Assembly (NCBI GenBank): GCA_937925815.1
Contig: CALAMQ010000132.1
Span: 1 to 53,163 of the forward strand
Length of the DNA: 53,163 bases
Reading direction: 5' to 3'
DNA from: an uncultured Granulosicoccaceae bacterium
GTDB taxonomy: Bacteria > Pseudomonadota > Gammaproteobacteria > CALCKW01
A model generated the notes under the pieces. It saw nothing but the letters and a program-made list of their open reading frames with translations, ran no database searches and was not told the origin of the DNA. A program made the position numbers and the translations under genes. Below are positions 1-9,581 of this stretch, piece after piece. Positions within the stretch are counted from its first letter, which is position 1, and every line of letters begins with the position of its first letter.

Positions 1-73
1 GAAGCTGTAGTCACTTAAAACAGATTTTTGTCAAAGCGACAAGCCAAATCGATACAACCGCCAACGCAAGTCA

Positions 74-991
74 TCAATATCGCAAGCCTGCCACAACCGC
101 TTCAAGCGCGGGATGCGCAGTCAAACGCTCCTGTGACGCGAACCCTCGCCAGCCTTGCAGGCCACCGGTGTGCAGCAGGTGCAAGCCGTCTCGGTGATGC
201 TGGTCGCACCAGTAGGCAGCCTTGCCGTTGTAGAGCGGATCAAACAACACGCCTGTTTCGGCGTAGACCCGCGCTAGCCAACGCAGTAACGCATCCGGCA
301 CCCGTCCATAACCGCCAAAGCGCGCGTCGCTTTGCTCCGGAGCGCCGTCTGGTTTCGGCGCAGCAGTGTTATCACCGACAACATCCGCCGCCATCACCGT
401 GATGGCGCTTGGCAATCCGCGCGCGAGGCCGGCGGCGGTGGCTCCAGTGCCAGAGGGCACAACCAACGTGCACCCGTCTTCAATTGCGAGGTTCTGGGCA
501 AAGTCGAAACAGGCAGCCTCCCCGTCTGCGTCATTGCCACCCTCTTGCACAAAGGCGAATCCCGGAAACTGCTCCTCGAGCCTGTCGCGAAACGCCGGGT
601 CATATCGGGTTGCGTAAGTCTTGCGGTCCACGGTATGTACGCGCATTCCCCAGCGTCGCGCATCACTCAACGTCGGGTTGCAAAGCTTCGCGTCAGTGCC
701 GCGAATTACCGCCGCCGTGTCTAAACCATGCGATGCGCCAAGCGCGGCGAGCGCATGAACGTGGTTTGAAAACGCGCCGCCAATGGTCACGACACCGGCC
801 ACGCCGTTAGCCTTCAACGTCTCGAGCCGTGGGATGAGTTTTGGGCCTTTGTTGCCACAGCCTACCGGGTAACAGCGGTCGAGCCGGTGCACCACAATGA
901 CCTTCCCACTTGGCAGTCTGATGCGCTCGTGCGGGATACATGCGGCGGTCGTCTGGTTCTCTTGGCTGCTACTATTCACGGCACGTGGCAT
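74..991 (-). CDS. PLP-dependent D-cysteine desulfhydrase / ACC deaminase family protein
   Basis: 305-residue fold-type II PLP enzyme. The family eliminates sulfide and ammonia from D-cysteine or deaminates 1-aminocyclopropane-1-carboxylate; which substrate is used here cannot be told. Lys48 in GNKGPKL is the expected Schiff-base lysine. GAFSNHVHALA follows as the Ser-Asn substrate loop, then a glycine-rich phosphate-binding stretch PSGTGATAAG, and LHTGGLQGW near the C-terminus, all in family order. The first ATG (991) lies 12 nt from the divergent lptE start at 1003; a start a few codons further in is possible because the first ~20 residues look unconserved. The 73 bases downstream hold nothing recognisable. 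Family call firm, substrate open. Confidence 0.85.
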   Translation of the reverse strand: MPRAVNSSSQENQTTAACIPHERIRLPSGKVIVVHRLDRCYPVGCGNKGPKLIPRLETLKANGVAGVVTIGGAFSNHVHALAALGASHGLDTAAVIRGTDAKLCNPTLSDARRWGMRVHTVDRKTYATRYDPAFRDRLEEQFPGFAFVQEGGNDADGEAACFDFAQNLAIEDGCTLVVPSGTGATAAGLARGLPSAITVMAADVVGDNTAAPKPDGAPEQSDARFGGYGRVPDALLRWLARVYAETGVLFDPLYNGKAAYWCDQHHRDGLHLLHTGGLQGWRGFASQERLTAHPALEAVVAGLRY

Positions 992-1002
992 CGATTGACG
1001 TT

Positions 1003-1512
1003 ATGAGAACTGCATGGGTTTTGTGCGCCTGCCTAGGCTTGAGCGCCTGCGGGTACCAGTTGGTGCAACCCAGCCCTGCGCAGCCGTCACTAACCGTGGC
1101 TGTGCGGGACAATGGTGCGCCATTGCTTGCCGCGGCGCTGCGCAGCCGGCTGCGCCTGCGTGGCCTCGCACCGCAAGACACCGCCACCGCCGAGCGCATC
1201 ATCAATGTGCGCAGTGAAGCGACTGACCGCCGGTTGCTCGCCATCGACAGCGACGGCCGCGCCGCGGAGTACCGCGAGGAACACCAAGTGCAGGCGCGCG
1301 CGCGCTGGACTGACGGCGACGCCACACCGTGGCAAGCATACCGGGTTACCCGCGATTACGCCTATGACGCGTCTGTTGTGCTCGGCAAGAGCCAGGAGCG
1401 TCAGCTGATTTTGCGAGAGATGCGCATTGAGCTCGCCGATCGCATCATCGCGAGCACTGTCTACGAGGCCGTTGACACACGTGATGAGGCACAGCCATCT
1501 GACGCCGACTGA
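1003..1512 (+). CDS. lptE: LPS-assembly lipoprotein LptE
   Basis: 169-residue lipoprotein. The signal peptide ends in lipobox LSAC with the lipidated Cys at residue 16, followed by GYQL. LptE plugs the LptD barrel and helps insert lipopolysaccharide into the outer leaflet. Typical LptE features are visible: an LRSRLRLRGL helix, a DSDGRAAEY strand, the RDYAYDASVVLGK segment and a C-terminal EMRIELADRI helix. ATG 1003 is chosen because it starts the signal peptide; the frame is open upstream but reads as non-coding. lptE usually sits between leuS and holA, while here it stands alone between a divergent PLP enzyme and a convergent P450. Confidence 0.83.
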   Translation: MRTAWVLCACLGLSACGYQLVQPSPAQPSLTVAVRDNGAPLLAAALRSRLRLRGLAPQDTATAERIINVRSEATDRRLLAIDSDGRAAEYREEHQVQARARWTDGDATPWQAYRVTRDYAYDASVVLGKSQERQLILREMRIELADRIIASTVYEAVDTRDEAQPSDAD

Positions 1513-1530
1513 CGTCAGTCCAATACCGGC

Positions 1531-2787
1531 TCAACCCTCCGTGCGGCCCACTGCAATGCGGTAGTGCTCTGGGAAGGGTCCACCGCATTTGTCCGGCTCA
1601 CCAATCGGGCGCGGGTCGTTCAAACGCAAGACCGCTCGCACAATCTCAGGCAGTTGCACCGCCGTGATGTGATCACCCAGGCAGCGGTGATGCCCAAAGC
1701 CAAAGTGCATGTAATGGTGATCAGGGCGGTCCAGCGCGAATGCCGACGGCAGCTCCAGCTGCCGACCGTCACGCATTGCCGAGCGCGTACACACCAACAC
1801 GGTTTTGCCTTTGCGAATTTTGCGGCGCCGCAAATTGCCTTTGGCTACCACAAAGTCCTCGGCGCAACGCCGAACAACCAGCGGGTTGATGGGGTCAAAG
1901 CGCAGCGCTTCGCGGCACAATTGCAACAACTGCGCGCGGTCGTCGTCAGAGTCTGTGTCGCTGCGCGCAATCTCACGCGCCATCGCCAGAGGACGCGGGC
2001 GCTTGAACAGTTGTGCCAGTGTTTGAATCGCCGCCTGGGAGGTAGTCTCTATGCCACCAACCAAAGTGCCCATGACGTTGGTCACAATCCGCGACTCATC
2101 AAACTCCACCGCGTCGTTGAATTGAATGCGCAATAGGCGGGAAAGAATGTCATCTCGAGCGTCACCGGCTTCAATGGCGCGCTTGGCATCGGGGATCAGA
2201 ACATCATTGAGGTGGGTGCGCATCTCGGCGACCGCCTGGCGGTTGTTCTCGCGCACCCGCTCCTTGCGCACCGGGTCTTTCTCAAAGCTGTTGTGGAACA
2301 TGTCGAGCTGTGTCGCCAAAGACCAGCGCAAAATGTCTGGAACAGACGCTGTGCGAAAACCGAAATATTCTTGCGTGAAGCGCGCTGGCACGATGCGCGT
2401 AAGCTGCGGCACCAAGTCGATGTGGTCACGCTCACAAGCCGCCAAGCTCTCCTCGGCGATCTGCCGCACCGTGCTGCGGATGCGGTCGAAGTCACCGCGC
2501 TGCATGACCGAGCGCATGATGCCTTTGTCGCGGTCGTTAAATTCCGTGAGGTCACGGCCGAGCATAAACGGCCCGACCGAGTCGTCCATGGATTCATCAT
2601 AAGTGACCCGAAACACACCGGGGTTATCGAGCACTTCTTTGACATCGCTGTATCGCGTTATTGCGACGAAGTCACGGATTGGCAAATTCGGAACCGTGTT
2701 GCGCAACACCATGAAGATGGTGTCAGCGTGCTTGCGCATGAAATTGGCGAGTTTGTTTTCGTCTTTGTCTGACGGCGTCTCGGTCAT
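1531..2787 (-). CDS. cytochrome P450
   Basis: 418-residue soluble bacterial P450, a heme-thiolate monooxygenase. The heme loop FGFGHHRCLG has its thiolate ligand near Cys369. The I-helix oxygen-activation motif is GGIETTSQ, and the K-helix ExxR is EALR. Length matches bacterial class I P450s, so separate ferredoxin and reductase partners are expected; none is encoded nearby. It lies 81 bp downstream of, and in the same direction as, a RoxA-like di-heme cytochrome c, so the two may be co-transcribed and act on one hydrophobic substrate (inference). Substrate unknown; the CYP family cannot be set by eye. Confidence 0.93.
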   Translation of the reverse strand: MTETPSDKDENKLANFMRKHADTIFMVLRNTVPNLPIRDFVAITRYSDVKEVLDNPGVFRVTYDESMDDSVGPFMLGRDLTEFNDRDKGIMRSVMQRGDFDRIRSTVRQIAEESLAACERDHIDLVPQLTRIVPARFTQEYFGFRTASVPDILRWSLATQLDMFHNSFEKDPVRKERVRENNRQAVAEMRTHLNDVLIPDAKRAIEAGDARDDILSRLLRIQFNDAVEFDESRIVTNVMGTLVGGIETTSQAAIQTLAQLFKRPRPLAMAREIARSDTDSDDDRAQLLQLCREALRFDPINPLVVRRCAEDFVVAKGNLRRRKIRKGKTVLVCTRSAMRDGRQLELPSAFALDRPDHHYMHFGFGHHRCLGDHITAVQLPEIVRAVLRLNDPRPIGEPDKCGGPFPEHYRIAVGRTEG

Positions 2788-2868
2788 GTCTCTAGCCCCA
2801 ACAGGTCTCTGATTGATGTCATCCGGTCCGGTTGCGTCTTGCCGTCCACTGGCAGGCGCTGGCCGTTT

Positions 2869-5085
2869 TTACAACGTTTTGAGAAAAGCGATTAATTGCC
2901 GGCGTTCTGTCTCGTCAAGCGCCTCACCGATCACGCCGCCCTGCGGCGCGTATTTCAAACTTTTGTCGTAGGCATCGGAGAATTCATGACCACGGTTGCT
3001 GTTGCCCGGCAACCGTGTGTCGAGCACAAAGCGGCCGCGTTTGTCGTAGTTCGACCCCTCCGGCACGCGCACTGAACTTGGCTGCATCACACCGACTTTC
3101 TCGGTGTCGAATTCAGGCTTGCCAAGTACAACCTGCACCGGGCGTTTATCAGCCGGCCCGAGCAAGTCATCGAGTGTTGGCACAGACCCGTTATGCAGGA
3201 ACGGTCCGGTTGCCCAAACGCCATTCAGTGGGCGCGCTTTGTATCCCGCACCAGTGCGGAAACAGTTCGGCCGGTCTGTCCAATATTCAGCCTGCTTGTC
3301 TGGCGACGTCAGCGTGCTTGCAAAGGTGGCTTCAATTGCAGCGGTAGTGGCCGCACCCAGCGCAATACCAAAGGTGGTGTTGGGCGAATCTTCAACATCA
3401 GAAAATTGATAACGTTTACGGTAGGTGGGTTTGCTGTAACCGGAGTTGTCATAATCTCCGTCGGGCTTCTTTGTGTAATACGGTGCGCACAGATGGGCAT
3501 TGGCACCCAGCGCAGCTTCCGCCGGCGCGTCTGCGTGCTCCACACGCGACGCGGTGTCGAGCATGCGTGAATCGAGCAAACTCGCTTGCAACGGATCAGT
3601 GCCAATCTGGCCGAGGCTCACCGTCTTCAAACGCAGCAGCGGCTTGTCGTATTGCCGCTCGACGCCGTCAGCATCAAACCATTTGAAAGGTCGCCACTGG
3701 TAGGGCATTTTCCCGTTGGTCAATTCACGCGACCAGAAAGCGTCGCTGCCATAGGCCGGTAAATGGCAGGACGCACAGTGTGTGTCATACAACTCTCTGC
3801 CCGCCATGACGTCGTCTTGGTCGATCTCACCAAACGCAGCCTCGTCCCATGTTGGCGCTTGCAATCCGCCCTGCTTCTCGGCGTTAAATTCCTCACCGCG
3901 AAGCGCGTCCTCCACCCACGCGAGCTTATCGAGCGGGATCCCGGTGGCCAGCCGCGCCTCGCCCTCTTCTGCACTGGTGTTCATGGTGGCGCCGACACCG
4001 AGCGCTTCACCGGCGTTGCGCACCAAGGGGTTCATGATTGAGCCGTCGTACTGCACCCAGTCAAACCAGCTCGCGGTCCAGATGTGCGGGTAACTGACGG
4101 GCGCGTTGATCGGCGCGTAGTTGTCTGGGCGATCCATATTGCGGGAGAAGACGCGGTTGCCAATTCGAGACAAAGCGTCAAGCCGACCACTGCCCTCCGC
4201 GACTTCAAAGCGGTGCTGGTATTTTTTCAGCACATCCACCGCGCTGTTCATGTCTTCGCGCAGCTGTTCACGCGTGCCGGCGCTGTTGGCGTCACCGAGG
4301 ACACGCTCAGCGAAACCCTCGAAGCGGTGGTCCAACAGCGGCAATTTTGACGACATCAGCGTCTGGCCGATGGCGGCGGCGAGGGTTTTAGAGAAAAGCC
4401 CAAAATCCGCGTTGCCAGACCCGCCTTCGACCACAAACTGCGTACCGTTGTGCATCAGACTGCCGGTGTGACATGCGGCACAGGTCAGGCCAATGGCTGT
4501 GCGCCGCCCTGGGATCCCGTCGAGCGGCTGTTCTCCAGACAGGCTAAAACCAACTGGCACTGGCGGATCATCCGCACGACGTGGGTTGCCGTCGATTTCG
4601 GCCGCTCGGTACGCTGGCAGTTTGTCTTCATCGCAACCTGAACTCTCTGGATGCGACTGCCCCGTGTGCGCCCGCCAACTCGCGTAACTGCCGGCGTCGC
4701 AGCCGGTGTGATCAATCAAGAAGCCAAAGCGCGCGAGGTAATCGGGGTCAGCGAATAAATCGTCTGAGCCGATCAAAGAGCCAAGCGCCCAGGTGGACGG
4801 CTGTGGCAGCGCCGCGAACCAGCGATACGGCACCGGCAAGGTGCGGCTGCCCTGGGAAATGTGGTGATACGTTTGGCGGGTGTCCTCATCCCAGCCCTGT
4901 GCCATCACCACTTGCGCTTCCACTCTGGGCGCCTTGGGCAGCTCAGGGGAGCGAAGCGCCTCGATGATGAGTTGAGTTGGGTCAGAGACGAGCTTGATCA
5001 AGCCAAACGCGAGAACCCCGACAACCAGCCCCATTTTGGCTTTGCGCCAGCGCGCCTCCCACCTAGCCTGCTGTAACGTGCTCAT
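2869..5085 (-). CDS. membrane-anchored di-heme cytochrome c, RoxA/MauG-like
   Basis: 738-residue exported c-type cytochrome. The N-terminus has a basic stretch and a hydrophobic helix (about residues 18-33) that would act as an uncleaved anchor or signal. Two heme-binding CxxCH motifs are present: CAACH at 202-206 and CASCH at 437-441. The C-terminal segment with GPFLHNGSVPTL is common in di-heme peroxidase-like proteins. Size, heme spacing and this segment resemble the rubber oxygenase RoxA and its many uncharacterised relatives, which are larger than BCCP peroxidases. Activity could be dioxygenase, peroxidase or electron transfer. It is followed after 81 bp by a P450. The family resemblance is visible; the function is inferred. 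Confidence 0.75.
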   Translation of the reverse strand: MSTLQQARWEARWRKAKMGLVVGVLAFGLIKLVSDPTQLIIEALRSPELPKAPRVEAQVVMAQGWDEDTRQTYHHISQGSRTLPVPYRWFAALPQPSTWALGSLIGSDDLFADPDYLARFGFLIDHTGCDAGSYASWRAHTGQSHPESSGCDEDKLPAYRAAEIDGNPRRADDPPVPVGFSLSGEQPLDGIPGRRTAIGLTCAACHTGSLMHNGTQFVVEGGSGNADFGLFSKTLAAAIGQTLMSSKLPLLDHRFEGFAERVLGDANSAGTREQLREDMNSAVDVLKKYQHRFEVAEGSGRLDALSRIGNRVFSRNMDRPDNYAPINAPVSYPHIWTASWFDWVQYDGSIMNPLVRNAGEALGVGATMNTSAEEGEARLATGIPLDKLAWVEDALRGEEFNAEKQGGLQAPTWDEAAFGEIDQDDVMAGRELYDTHCASCHLPAYGSDAFWSRELTNGKMPYQWRPFKWFDADGVERQYDKPLLRLKTVSLGQIGTDPLQASLLDSRMLDTASRVEHADAPAEAALGANAHLCAPYYTKKPDGDYDNSGYSKPTYRKRYQFSDVEDSPNTTFGIALGAATTAAIEATFASTLTSPDKQAEYWTDRPNCFRTGAGYKARPLNGVWATGPFLHNGSVPTLDDLLGPADKRPVQVVLGKPEFDTEKVGVMQPSSVRVPEGSNYDKRGRFVLDTRLPGNSNRGHEFSDAYDKSLKYAPQGGVIGEALDETERRQLIAFLKTL

Positions 5086-5125
5086 CGTGGCCTCCTCACT
5101 GTGGCGTACCGGCAGTCACATCAGT

Positions 5126-5157
5126 GCGCTGTTGCGCTGTTGCGCTGTTGCGCTGCA
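5126..5157. repeat. tandem octamer repeat (GCGCTGTT)x4
   Basis: Four consecutive copies of GCGCTGTT, the last imperfect (GCGCTGCA), in the non-coding gap upstream of the di-heme cytochrome gene (start 5085). A repeat of this kind can change copy number by slippage and would alter promoter spacing or leader length of the cytochrome gene. Seen directly; effect is inference. Confidence 0.85.
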
Positions 5158-5248
5158 ACCGCCTAGCAACAAATCATCAATACCACAGCCTATCCCGAAA
5201 AAACCCCGGCGGGAATGCTCGGATTGAGTCAGATTTGAGCCAATGACA

Positions 5249-5285
5249 GCAAAACACAGCGCGCCGGAGGCTGGCGCGTTGTGTT
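5249..5285 (-). terminator. terminator of the oadGAB operon
   Basis: Inverted repeat with arms 5253-5265 and 5273-5285 (13 bp, one G-U in RNA) around a 7-nt loop, about 30 bp after the oadB stop. On the minus strand the stem is followed by TTTT then GC, a short U-run. Placement and strength fit an intrinsic terminator, though the U-tract is brief. Confidence 0.65.
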
Positions 5286-5314
5286 GAGGGAGAGGATTTA
5301 ACCGAGGTGGAAGC

Positions 5315-6448
5315 TTAGCCGAGTACCGCGAGCAGAATGCCAGCCGCCACCGCTGATCCAATCACGCCCGCGACATTGGGCCCCATCGCGTGCATTAACA
5401 GGAAGTTCTGCGAGTTGGCCTCAAGCCCAACTTTGTTGGCGACGCGCGCGGCCATCGGCACCGCCGAGACCCCCGCTGCACCGATCAACGGGTTGACCGG
5501 GTCTTTGCTGAGCTTGTTCATCAGCTTGGCCATCATCACGCCAGCGGCCGTGCCAACCGAGAAGGCGACCGCACCCAGTGCCAAGATGCCAAGCGTCTCA
5601 ACGGTCAGAAATTTGTCTGCCGAGAGTTTTGAGCCAACAGCCAGACCGAGAAAAATCGTGACGATATTGATGATCTCGTTCTGGGCTGCGTTGCTCAGGC
5701 GATCGACAACACCACTTACGCGCAGCAAGTTGCCAAAGCACAACATGCCGATCAGCGGCGTCGCATCCGGCAATACCAGCGCGGAAAGCGCAAGCACCAG
5801 CAGCGGGAAGGCAACCTGCTCGCGCTTGCTGACCACGCGCAACTGCGCCATCGGCAATGCACGCTCTGTTTTGGTTGTGAGCGCCCGCATGATTGGCGGC
5901 TGAATGATGGGCACCAGCGCCATGTACGAATACGCGGCGACCGCAATCGCACCGAGCAGCTCTGGCGCAAGTCTGGCGCTGACAAAGATCGCGGTCGGGC
6001 CATCTGCCCCGCCGATGATCGCAATGGCAGCAGCCTCTTCAATGCCGAAATCGAATCCCGGCAAACCGTTTAGCGCCAGCGCACCGAGCAGCGTGCCGAA
6101 AATACCGAACTGCGCCGCCGCGCCCAGCATCAACATGCTCGGGCGTGCGATCAACGCTGAGAAGTCAGTCAGGGCGCCGACTCCCATAAAAATGAGCAGC
6201 GGGAACACCCCGGTTTCAAGCCCAATGGTGTAGAGCATGCCGAGCAGCCCATCCGGACCGCCGATGCCGGCCACCGGGATGTTGCTCAGCACGCAGCCAA
6301 ATCCAATTGGCACCAGCAGGAGTGGTTCAAATTGTTTGGCGACCGCGAGGTACAACAAGCCGCCACCGACCAGAATCATCGCGATTTGTGGCAGCGTGAT
6401 ATTGGCAATCCCAGAGGACTGCCACAGCATCAAGAGAGCATCTGTCAT
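5315..6448 (-). CDS. oadB: sodium-pumping oxaloacetate decarboxylase, beta subunit
   Basis: 377-residue, very hydrophobic inner-membrane protein of the OadB/GcdB/MmdB family. The beta subunit takes carboxybiotin from the alpha subunit, decarboxylates it and exports Na+. Family segments seen include GGGLLYLAV near the start, [11 protein letters not shown] in the middle, carrying the conserved Asp needed for Na+ transport, and [14 protein letters not shown] near the C-terminus. It overlaps oadA by 4 nt (ATGA), so translation is coupled. Last gene of the operon, followed by a hairpin terminator. Confidence 0.95.
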   Translation of the reverse strand: MTDALLMLWQSSGIANITLPQIAMILVGGGLLYLAVAKQFEPLLLVPIGFGCVLSNIPVAGIGGPDGLLGMLYTIGLETGVFPLLIFMGVGALTDFSALIARPSMLMLGAAAQFGIFGTLLGALALNGLPGFDFGIEEAAAIAIIGGADGPTAIFVSARLAPELLGAIAVAAYSYMALVPIIQPPIMRALTTKTERALPMAQLRVVSKREQVAFPLLVLALSALVLPDATPLIGMLCFGNLLRVSGVVDRLSNAAQNEIINIVTIFLGLAVGSKLSADKFLTVETLGILALGAVAFSVGTAAGVMMAKLMNKLSKDPVNPLIGAAGVSAVPMAARVANKVGLEANSQNFLLMHAMGPNVAGVIGSAVAAGILLAVLG

Positions 6449-8250
6449 TCGCTGATAAAGACCAACGGCGCACCCTGCGCCACGGCCTCTCCTTCACGCA
6501 CCGCTACACGGGTCACGGTGCCCGCTTTGAGCGAGCGAATCTCAGTTTCCATTTTCATCGCTTCAAGCACGATAAGCACATCGTCAACCGCCACTTTCTG
6601 ACCCTCAGAGACCAACACCTTAAAGACGTTGCCCGCGAGCGGCGACGGCATGGCCTCGCCACCTGTGGGTGCAGCAGGTGCCGCAGCAGCCGGCGACGCA
6701 CCGCTGTCCGCCGCCGCGACCGGCGCGATGTAGTGCACTTCTCCGCCCGTGCTGACCGAAACTTCGTAGGTGTTGCCGTTGACGTTGACGCGGTACATCT
6801 CTGGCACGGTGTTGCCATCAGAGTCGGTTGGGGTCTCGCTTGGCAATTCGATTTCAGTGCCCGTTGGCGCGGGCTCAAAGGCCGACGCGTCGCCTCGGTT
6901 TTCAAGAAACTTCATGCCGACCTGCGGGAACAGCAGGTGGATCAGCGCGTCTTCGTCGGTGTTCTCGCCGAGTTTGATGCCTTTGACTTTGGCGATGCCT
7001 TCGAGCTCGTCGATCAGGCTCTGCATTTCGTTCGGCAAGTGGTCCGCCGGACGGCCGTCGATGACTTCGTGATCCGCGCCCTCGAGCACCTTGGCCTGCA
7101 CATCGGTGTCAACTGGCGCCGGCGTGGCACCGTACTCGCCGAGCAGTACCCCAGTGGTCTCTTTTGTGATGGTCTTGTAGCGTTCGCCGGTCATCACGTT
7201 GAGCACCGATTGGGTGCCGACAATCTGCGATGTCGGTGTGACCAGAGGCACATACCCCAAGTCTTTGCGCACGCGCGGGACTTCTTCGAGCACTTCCTGC
7301 ATGCGGTCGCTCATGCCCTGCTCACGCAGCTGGTTTTCCATGTTGGTCAACATGCCACCGGGCACTTGGGCTGCGAGTATGCGCGCGTCCACACCGCGCA
7401 ATTCGCCCTCGAATTTTGCGTACTTCTTGCGCACCTCGCGAAAGTGCTCGGCGATGGGCGTGAGCGCATCTTGCGAAAAGCCAGTGTCATGCTCGGTGCC
7501 GGCAAAAATCGCAACCAGTGACTCGGTTGGCGAGTTGCCGTAGGTCATGCTCATTGAGGAGATGGCGCCGTCGGCCATGTCCAGACCCGCCTCGACCGCC
7601 TTGACCACGGCGCTGGTTGAGAGCCCGGTGGTCGCGTGTGTGTGCAGCGCAATCGGCACGCTCACCGTCTCTTTGAGGCGTGAGACCAAGTCGTAAGCCA
7701 TGTACGGCGTGATCAGGCCAGCCATGTCTTTAATACAGATGGAGTGGCAGCCGAGGTCCTCGAGGCGCTTGCCCATATCGACCCAGGTGTCGAGCGTGTG
7801 CACCGGGCTCACGGTGTAACTCATGGCACCCTGTGCGTGCGCGCCATTCTCTATTGTGGCGCGGATGGCGGTCTGCAAGTTGCGCACGTCGTTGAGCGCA
7901 TCAAAGATGCGAAACACGTCCATGCCGTTTGACACTGCTCGCTCGACAAAGCGTTCTACAACGTCGTCGGCGTAGTGGCGGTAGCCGAGCAAATTCTGCC
8001 CGCGCAACAGCATCTGCTGGCGCGTATTGGGCATGGCGGCCTTGAGCTGACGCAAGCGGTCCCACGGGTCTTCACCCAGATAGCGGATGCACGCGTCGAA
8101 GGTCGCACCGCCCCAACTTTCAACAGACCAGTAACCGGCTTTGTCGATAGCCTCGCACGCAGGCAGCATGTCTTCGAGGCGCAATCGGGTGGCAAATAAA
8201 GACTGGTGCGCATCCCGCAGAACCAGCTCGGTCAGTTTTAAACCGGCCAT
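6445..8250 (-). CDS. oadA: oxaloacetate decarboxylase alpha subunit (biotinylated)
   Basis: 601-residue cytoplasmic carboxyltransferase subunit. The N-terminal TIM barrel starts with [13 protein letters not shown] and holds the FRIFDALND stretch. A conserved carboxylase region (about 300-460) follows, then an Ala/Pro-rich flexible linker (about 510-530) and a biotinyl domain with EAMKMETE, biotin lysine near residue 566. The enzyme moves the oxaloacetate carboxyl group to biotin. Middle gene of oadGAB: 27 bp after oadG and overlapping oadB by 4 nt. With the membrane subunits present, decarboxylase is favoured over pyruvate carboxylase subunit B. Confidence 0.96.
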   Translation of the reverse strand: MAGLKLTELVLRDAHQSLFATRLRLEDMLPACEAIDKAGYWSVESWGGATFDACIRYLGEDPWDRLRQLKAAMPNTRQQMLLRGQNLLGYRHYADDVVERFVERAVSNGMDVFRIFDALNDVRNLQTAIRATIENGAHAQGAMSYTVSPVHTLDTWVDMGKRLEDLGCHSICIKDMAGLITPYMAYDLVSRLKETVSVPIALHTHATTGLSTSAVVKAVEAGLDMADGAISSMSMTYGNSPTESLVAIFAGTEHDTGFSQDALTPIAEHFREVRKKYAKFEGELRGVDARILAAQVPGGMLTNMENQLREQGMSDRMQEVLEEVPRVRKDLGYVPLVTPTSQIVGTQSVLNVMTGERYKTITKETTGVLLGEYGATPAPVDTDVQAKVLEGADHEVIDGRPADHLPNEMQSLIDELEGIAKVKGIKLGENTDEDALIHLLFPQVGMKFLENRGDASAFEPAPTGTEIELPSETPTDSDGNTVPEMYRVNVNGNTYEVSVSTGGEVHYIAPVAAADSGASPAAAAPAAPTGGEAMPSPLAGNVFKVLVSEGQKVAVDDVLIVLEAMKMETEIRSLKAGTVTRVAVREGEAVAQGAPLVFISE

Positions 8251-8277
8251 AAGGGGTATTCCAAAGTTGTGGTGCGT

Positions 8278-8529
8278 TTAGGAACGCTCGTTACGAAAAC
8301 GGTGGACCGCCGCGACAATCGCCGAAATCAATTCCGGGTCGTCGATGCCCTCGGCTTGGAGGCTGGCGGCATCGCCTGCGGGCTCGGTCGCCGCGGCGTC
8401 AGCTGCAGCGTCACCGGCGAGCAACCAGCTCATCAGCGTCATAGCGCCGACCAGCAAGCTCAAAAAGCCAAACACGGTGCCCATGCCAAGCGCCATCAAC
8501 AACAGCCCTTGATCCAACGCTTCAGTCAT
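8278..8529 (-). CDS. oadG: oxaloacetate decarboxylase gamma subunit
   Basis: 83-residue small membrane protein with one N-terminal transmembrane helix (about 8-38), then an Ala-rich stretch and a short cytoplasmic tail ending in VAAVHRFRNERS. OadG joins the alpha and beta subunits and in characterised enzymes binds Zn2+. Sequence alone is weakly conserved; size, topology and position as first gene before oadA make the call. The 263 bp upstream, to the next gene end at 8793, is relatively AT-rich and should hold the operon promoter, but no clear -35/-10 pair is claimed. Confidence 0.88.
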   Translation of the reverse strand: MTEALDQGLLLMALGMGTVFGFLSLLVGAMTLMSWLLAGDAAADAAATEPAGDAASLQAEGIDDPELISAIVAAVHRFRNERS

Positions 8530-8792
8530 GGTTTCGCCCCAACGCAGCGGTCAAACCACCATGATAACGCAAAAATCAGACAAATCCGTGACCGCACCCC
8601 TATACAAACCATTGTATTAACTAATTTCACAGGAAAGCATTTGCGTGTGATTTGCATTTTTGGCGTCTGGCCTTTCAAAAGACGCGTGGCTCGGCACCAG
8701 TCCAAACTGTTGATTGCCTGCCTCCCACAGCATTGGCATCCCTAATGCGCGCGACCCGCGCCGCACAATGCAGGCCACCTTGGGGTCTCTCG

Positions 8793-9551
8793 CTAACCCA
8801 CTGGAATGCTTGGGAAGCGCGCTGAGCGCGTGCCCGGAATTGGCAGGTTTTGGCTGCCGTGGTAAGTGAACACACACGCGAGCTTGGCTTGATCTGTGGT
8901 GTTGCGACCGGCCGCGTGGAAGGTTCTGCAGTGAAACAGCAGAACGTCGCCAGCCTTGAGTTCACAGTCAACTGATGAGGCCATCAGCGCCGTATTGACC
9001 TCGAGGTCTTGGCGTAAAAAGAGTTTGGCATCGAGCCGGCCTGGATCAAACTCCATGCAGTGTGTGCCGGGCATCAAGCGCAGCGCGCCGTTCTCAACGC
9101 GTTCATCGCCCAGCGCCACCCACACGCTGACCAGCTCTGGTCGGTCAAAACGCCAGTAGCGGATGTCCTGGTGCCAGTGTGTCTCACTCGAAAACCCTGG
9201 CATTTTGGTCATCACACAATTGTGGTGATTCTGAGAGACGCAGACATCGCCCTCAGGCAACACAGAGCGCAACGCAGCGACGATGTCTCGATCGCGTGCC
9301 AGCGCACGGAACACCGCGTCGCGGCCGTAGGCGTGAAGCAAGCGGCGCGGTGTCTGGCCGCCTGTTGCGAGCTGGCTCTCGGGCGAGCCTGGGTAGGCGA
9401 CATCCGCTTCGAATTCTATTGGTGCAAGCGGCGGGTCAATGCTCTCCTCGACCACACGGCGCAAGTCAGCCAAGCGCGAACCCGACAGCACGCCGCGCAG
9501 CACGCCAAATCCGTCGCGGTTGAACTGTGTTGTAAACGCATCACGATTCAC
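8793..9551 (-). CDS. phytanoyl-CoA dioxygenase (PhyH) family protein
   Basis: 252-residue Fe(II)/2-oxoglutarate-dependent oxygenase of the PhyH superfamily. The metal site is visible as HxD in THWHQDIRYW and a distal His in LLFHCRTFHAAGRN, with the following Arg positioned for 2-oxoglutarate. Start chosen as GTG 9551: on the minus strand AAGGGAGGAG precedes it with 9 nt between GGAGG and GTG, whereas the upstream GTG at 9572 would place that ribosome site inside the gene. It follows the M50 protease gene by 30 bp in the lapB-pyrF transcription direction. Substrate unknown; relatives hydroxylate lipids, ectoine or small metabolites. Confidence 0.85.
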   Translation of the reverse strand: MNRDAFTTQFNRDGFGVLRGVLSGSRLADLRRVVEESIDPPLAPIEFEADVAYPGSPESQLATGGQTPRRLLHAYGRDAVFRALARDRDIVAALRSVLPEGDVCVSQNHHNCVMTKMPGFSSETHWHQDIRYWRFDRPELVSVWVALGDERVENGALRLMPGTHCMEFDPGRLDAKLFLRQDLEVNTALMASSVDCELKAGDVLLFHCRTFHAAGRNTTDQAKLACVFTYHGSQNLPIPGTRSARFPSIPVG

Positions 9552-9581
9552 GGCCAATCTCCTCCCTTGCACACAAGCGCG

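Noticed and set aside
28-402. Short plus-strand open frame at the window start
   Set aside because: Antisense to the PLP enzyme; Arg/Gln-rich shadow with no ribosome site.
6733-7521. Plus-strand open frame opposite oadA (262 codons)
   Set aside because: Antisense to a well-conserved gene; no motif, skewed composition.
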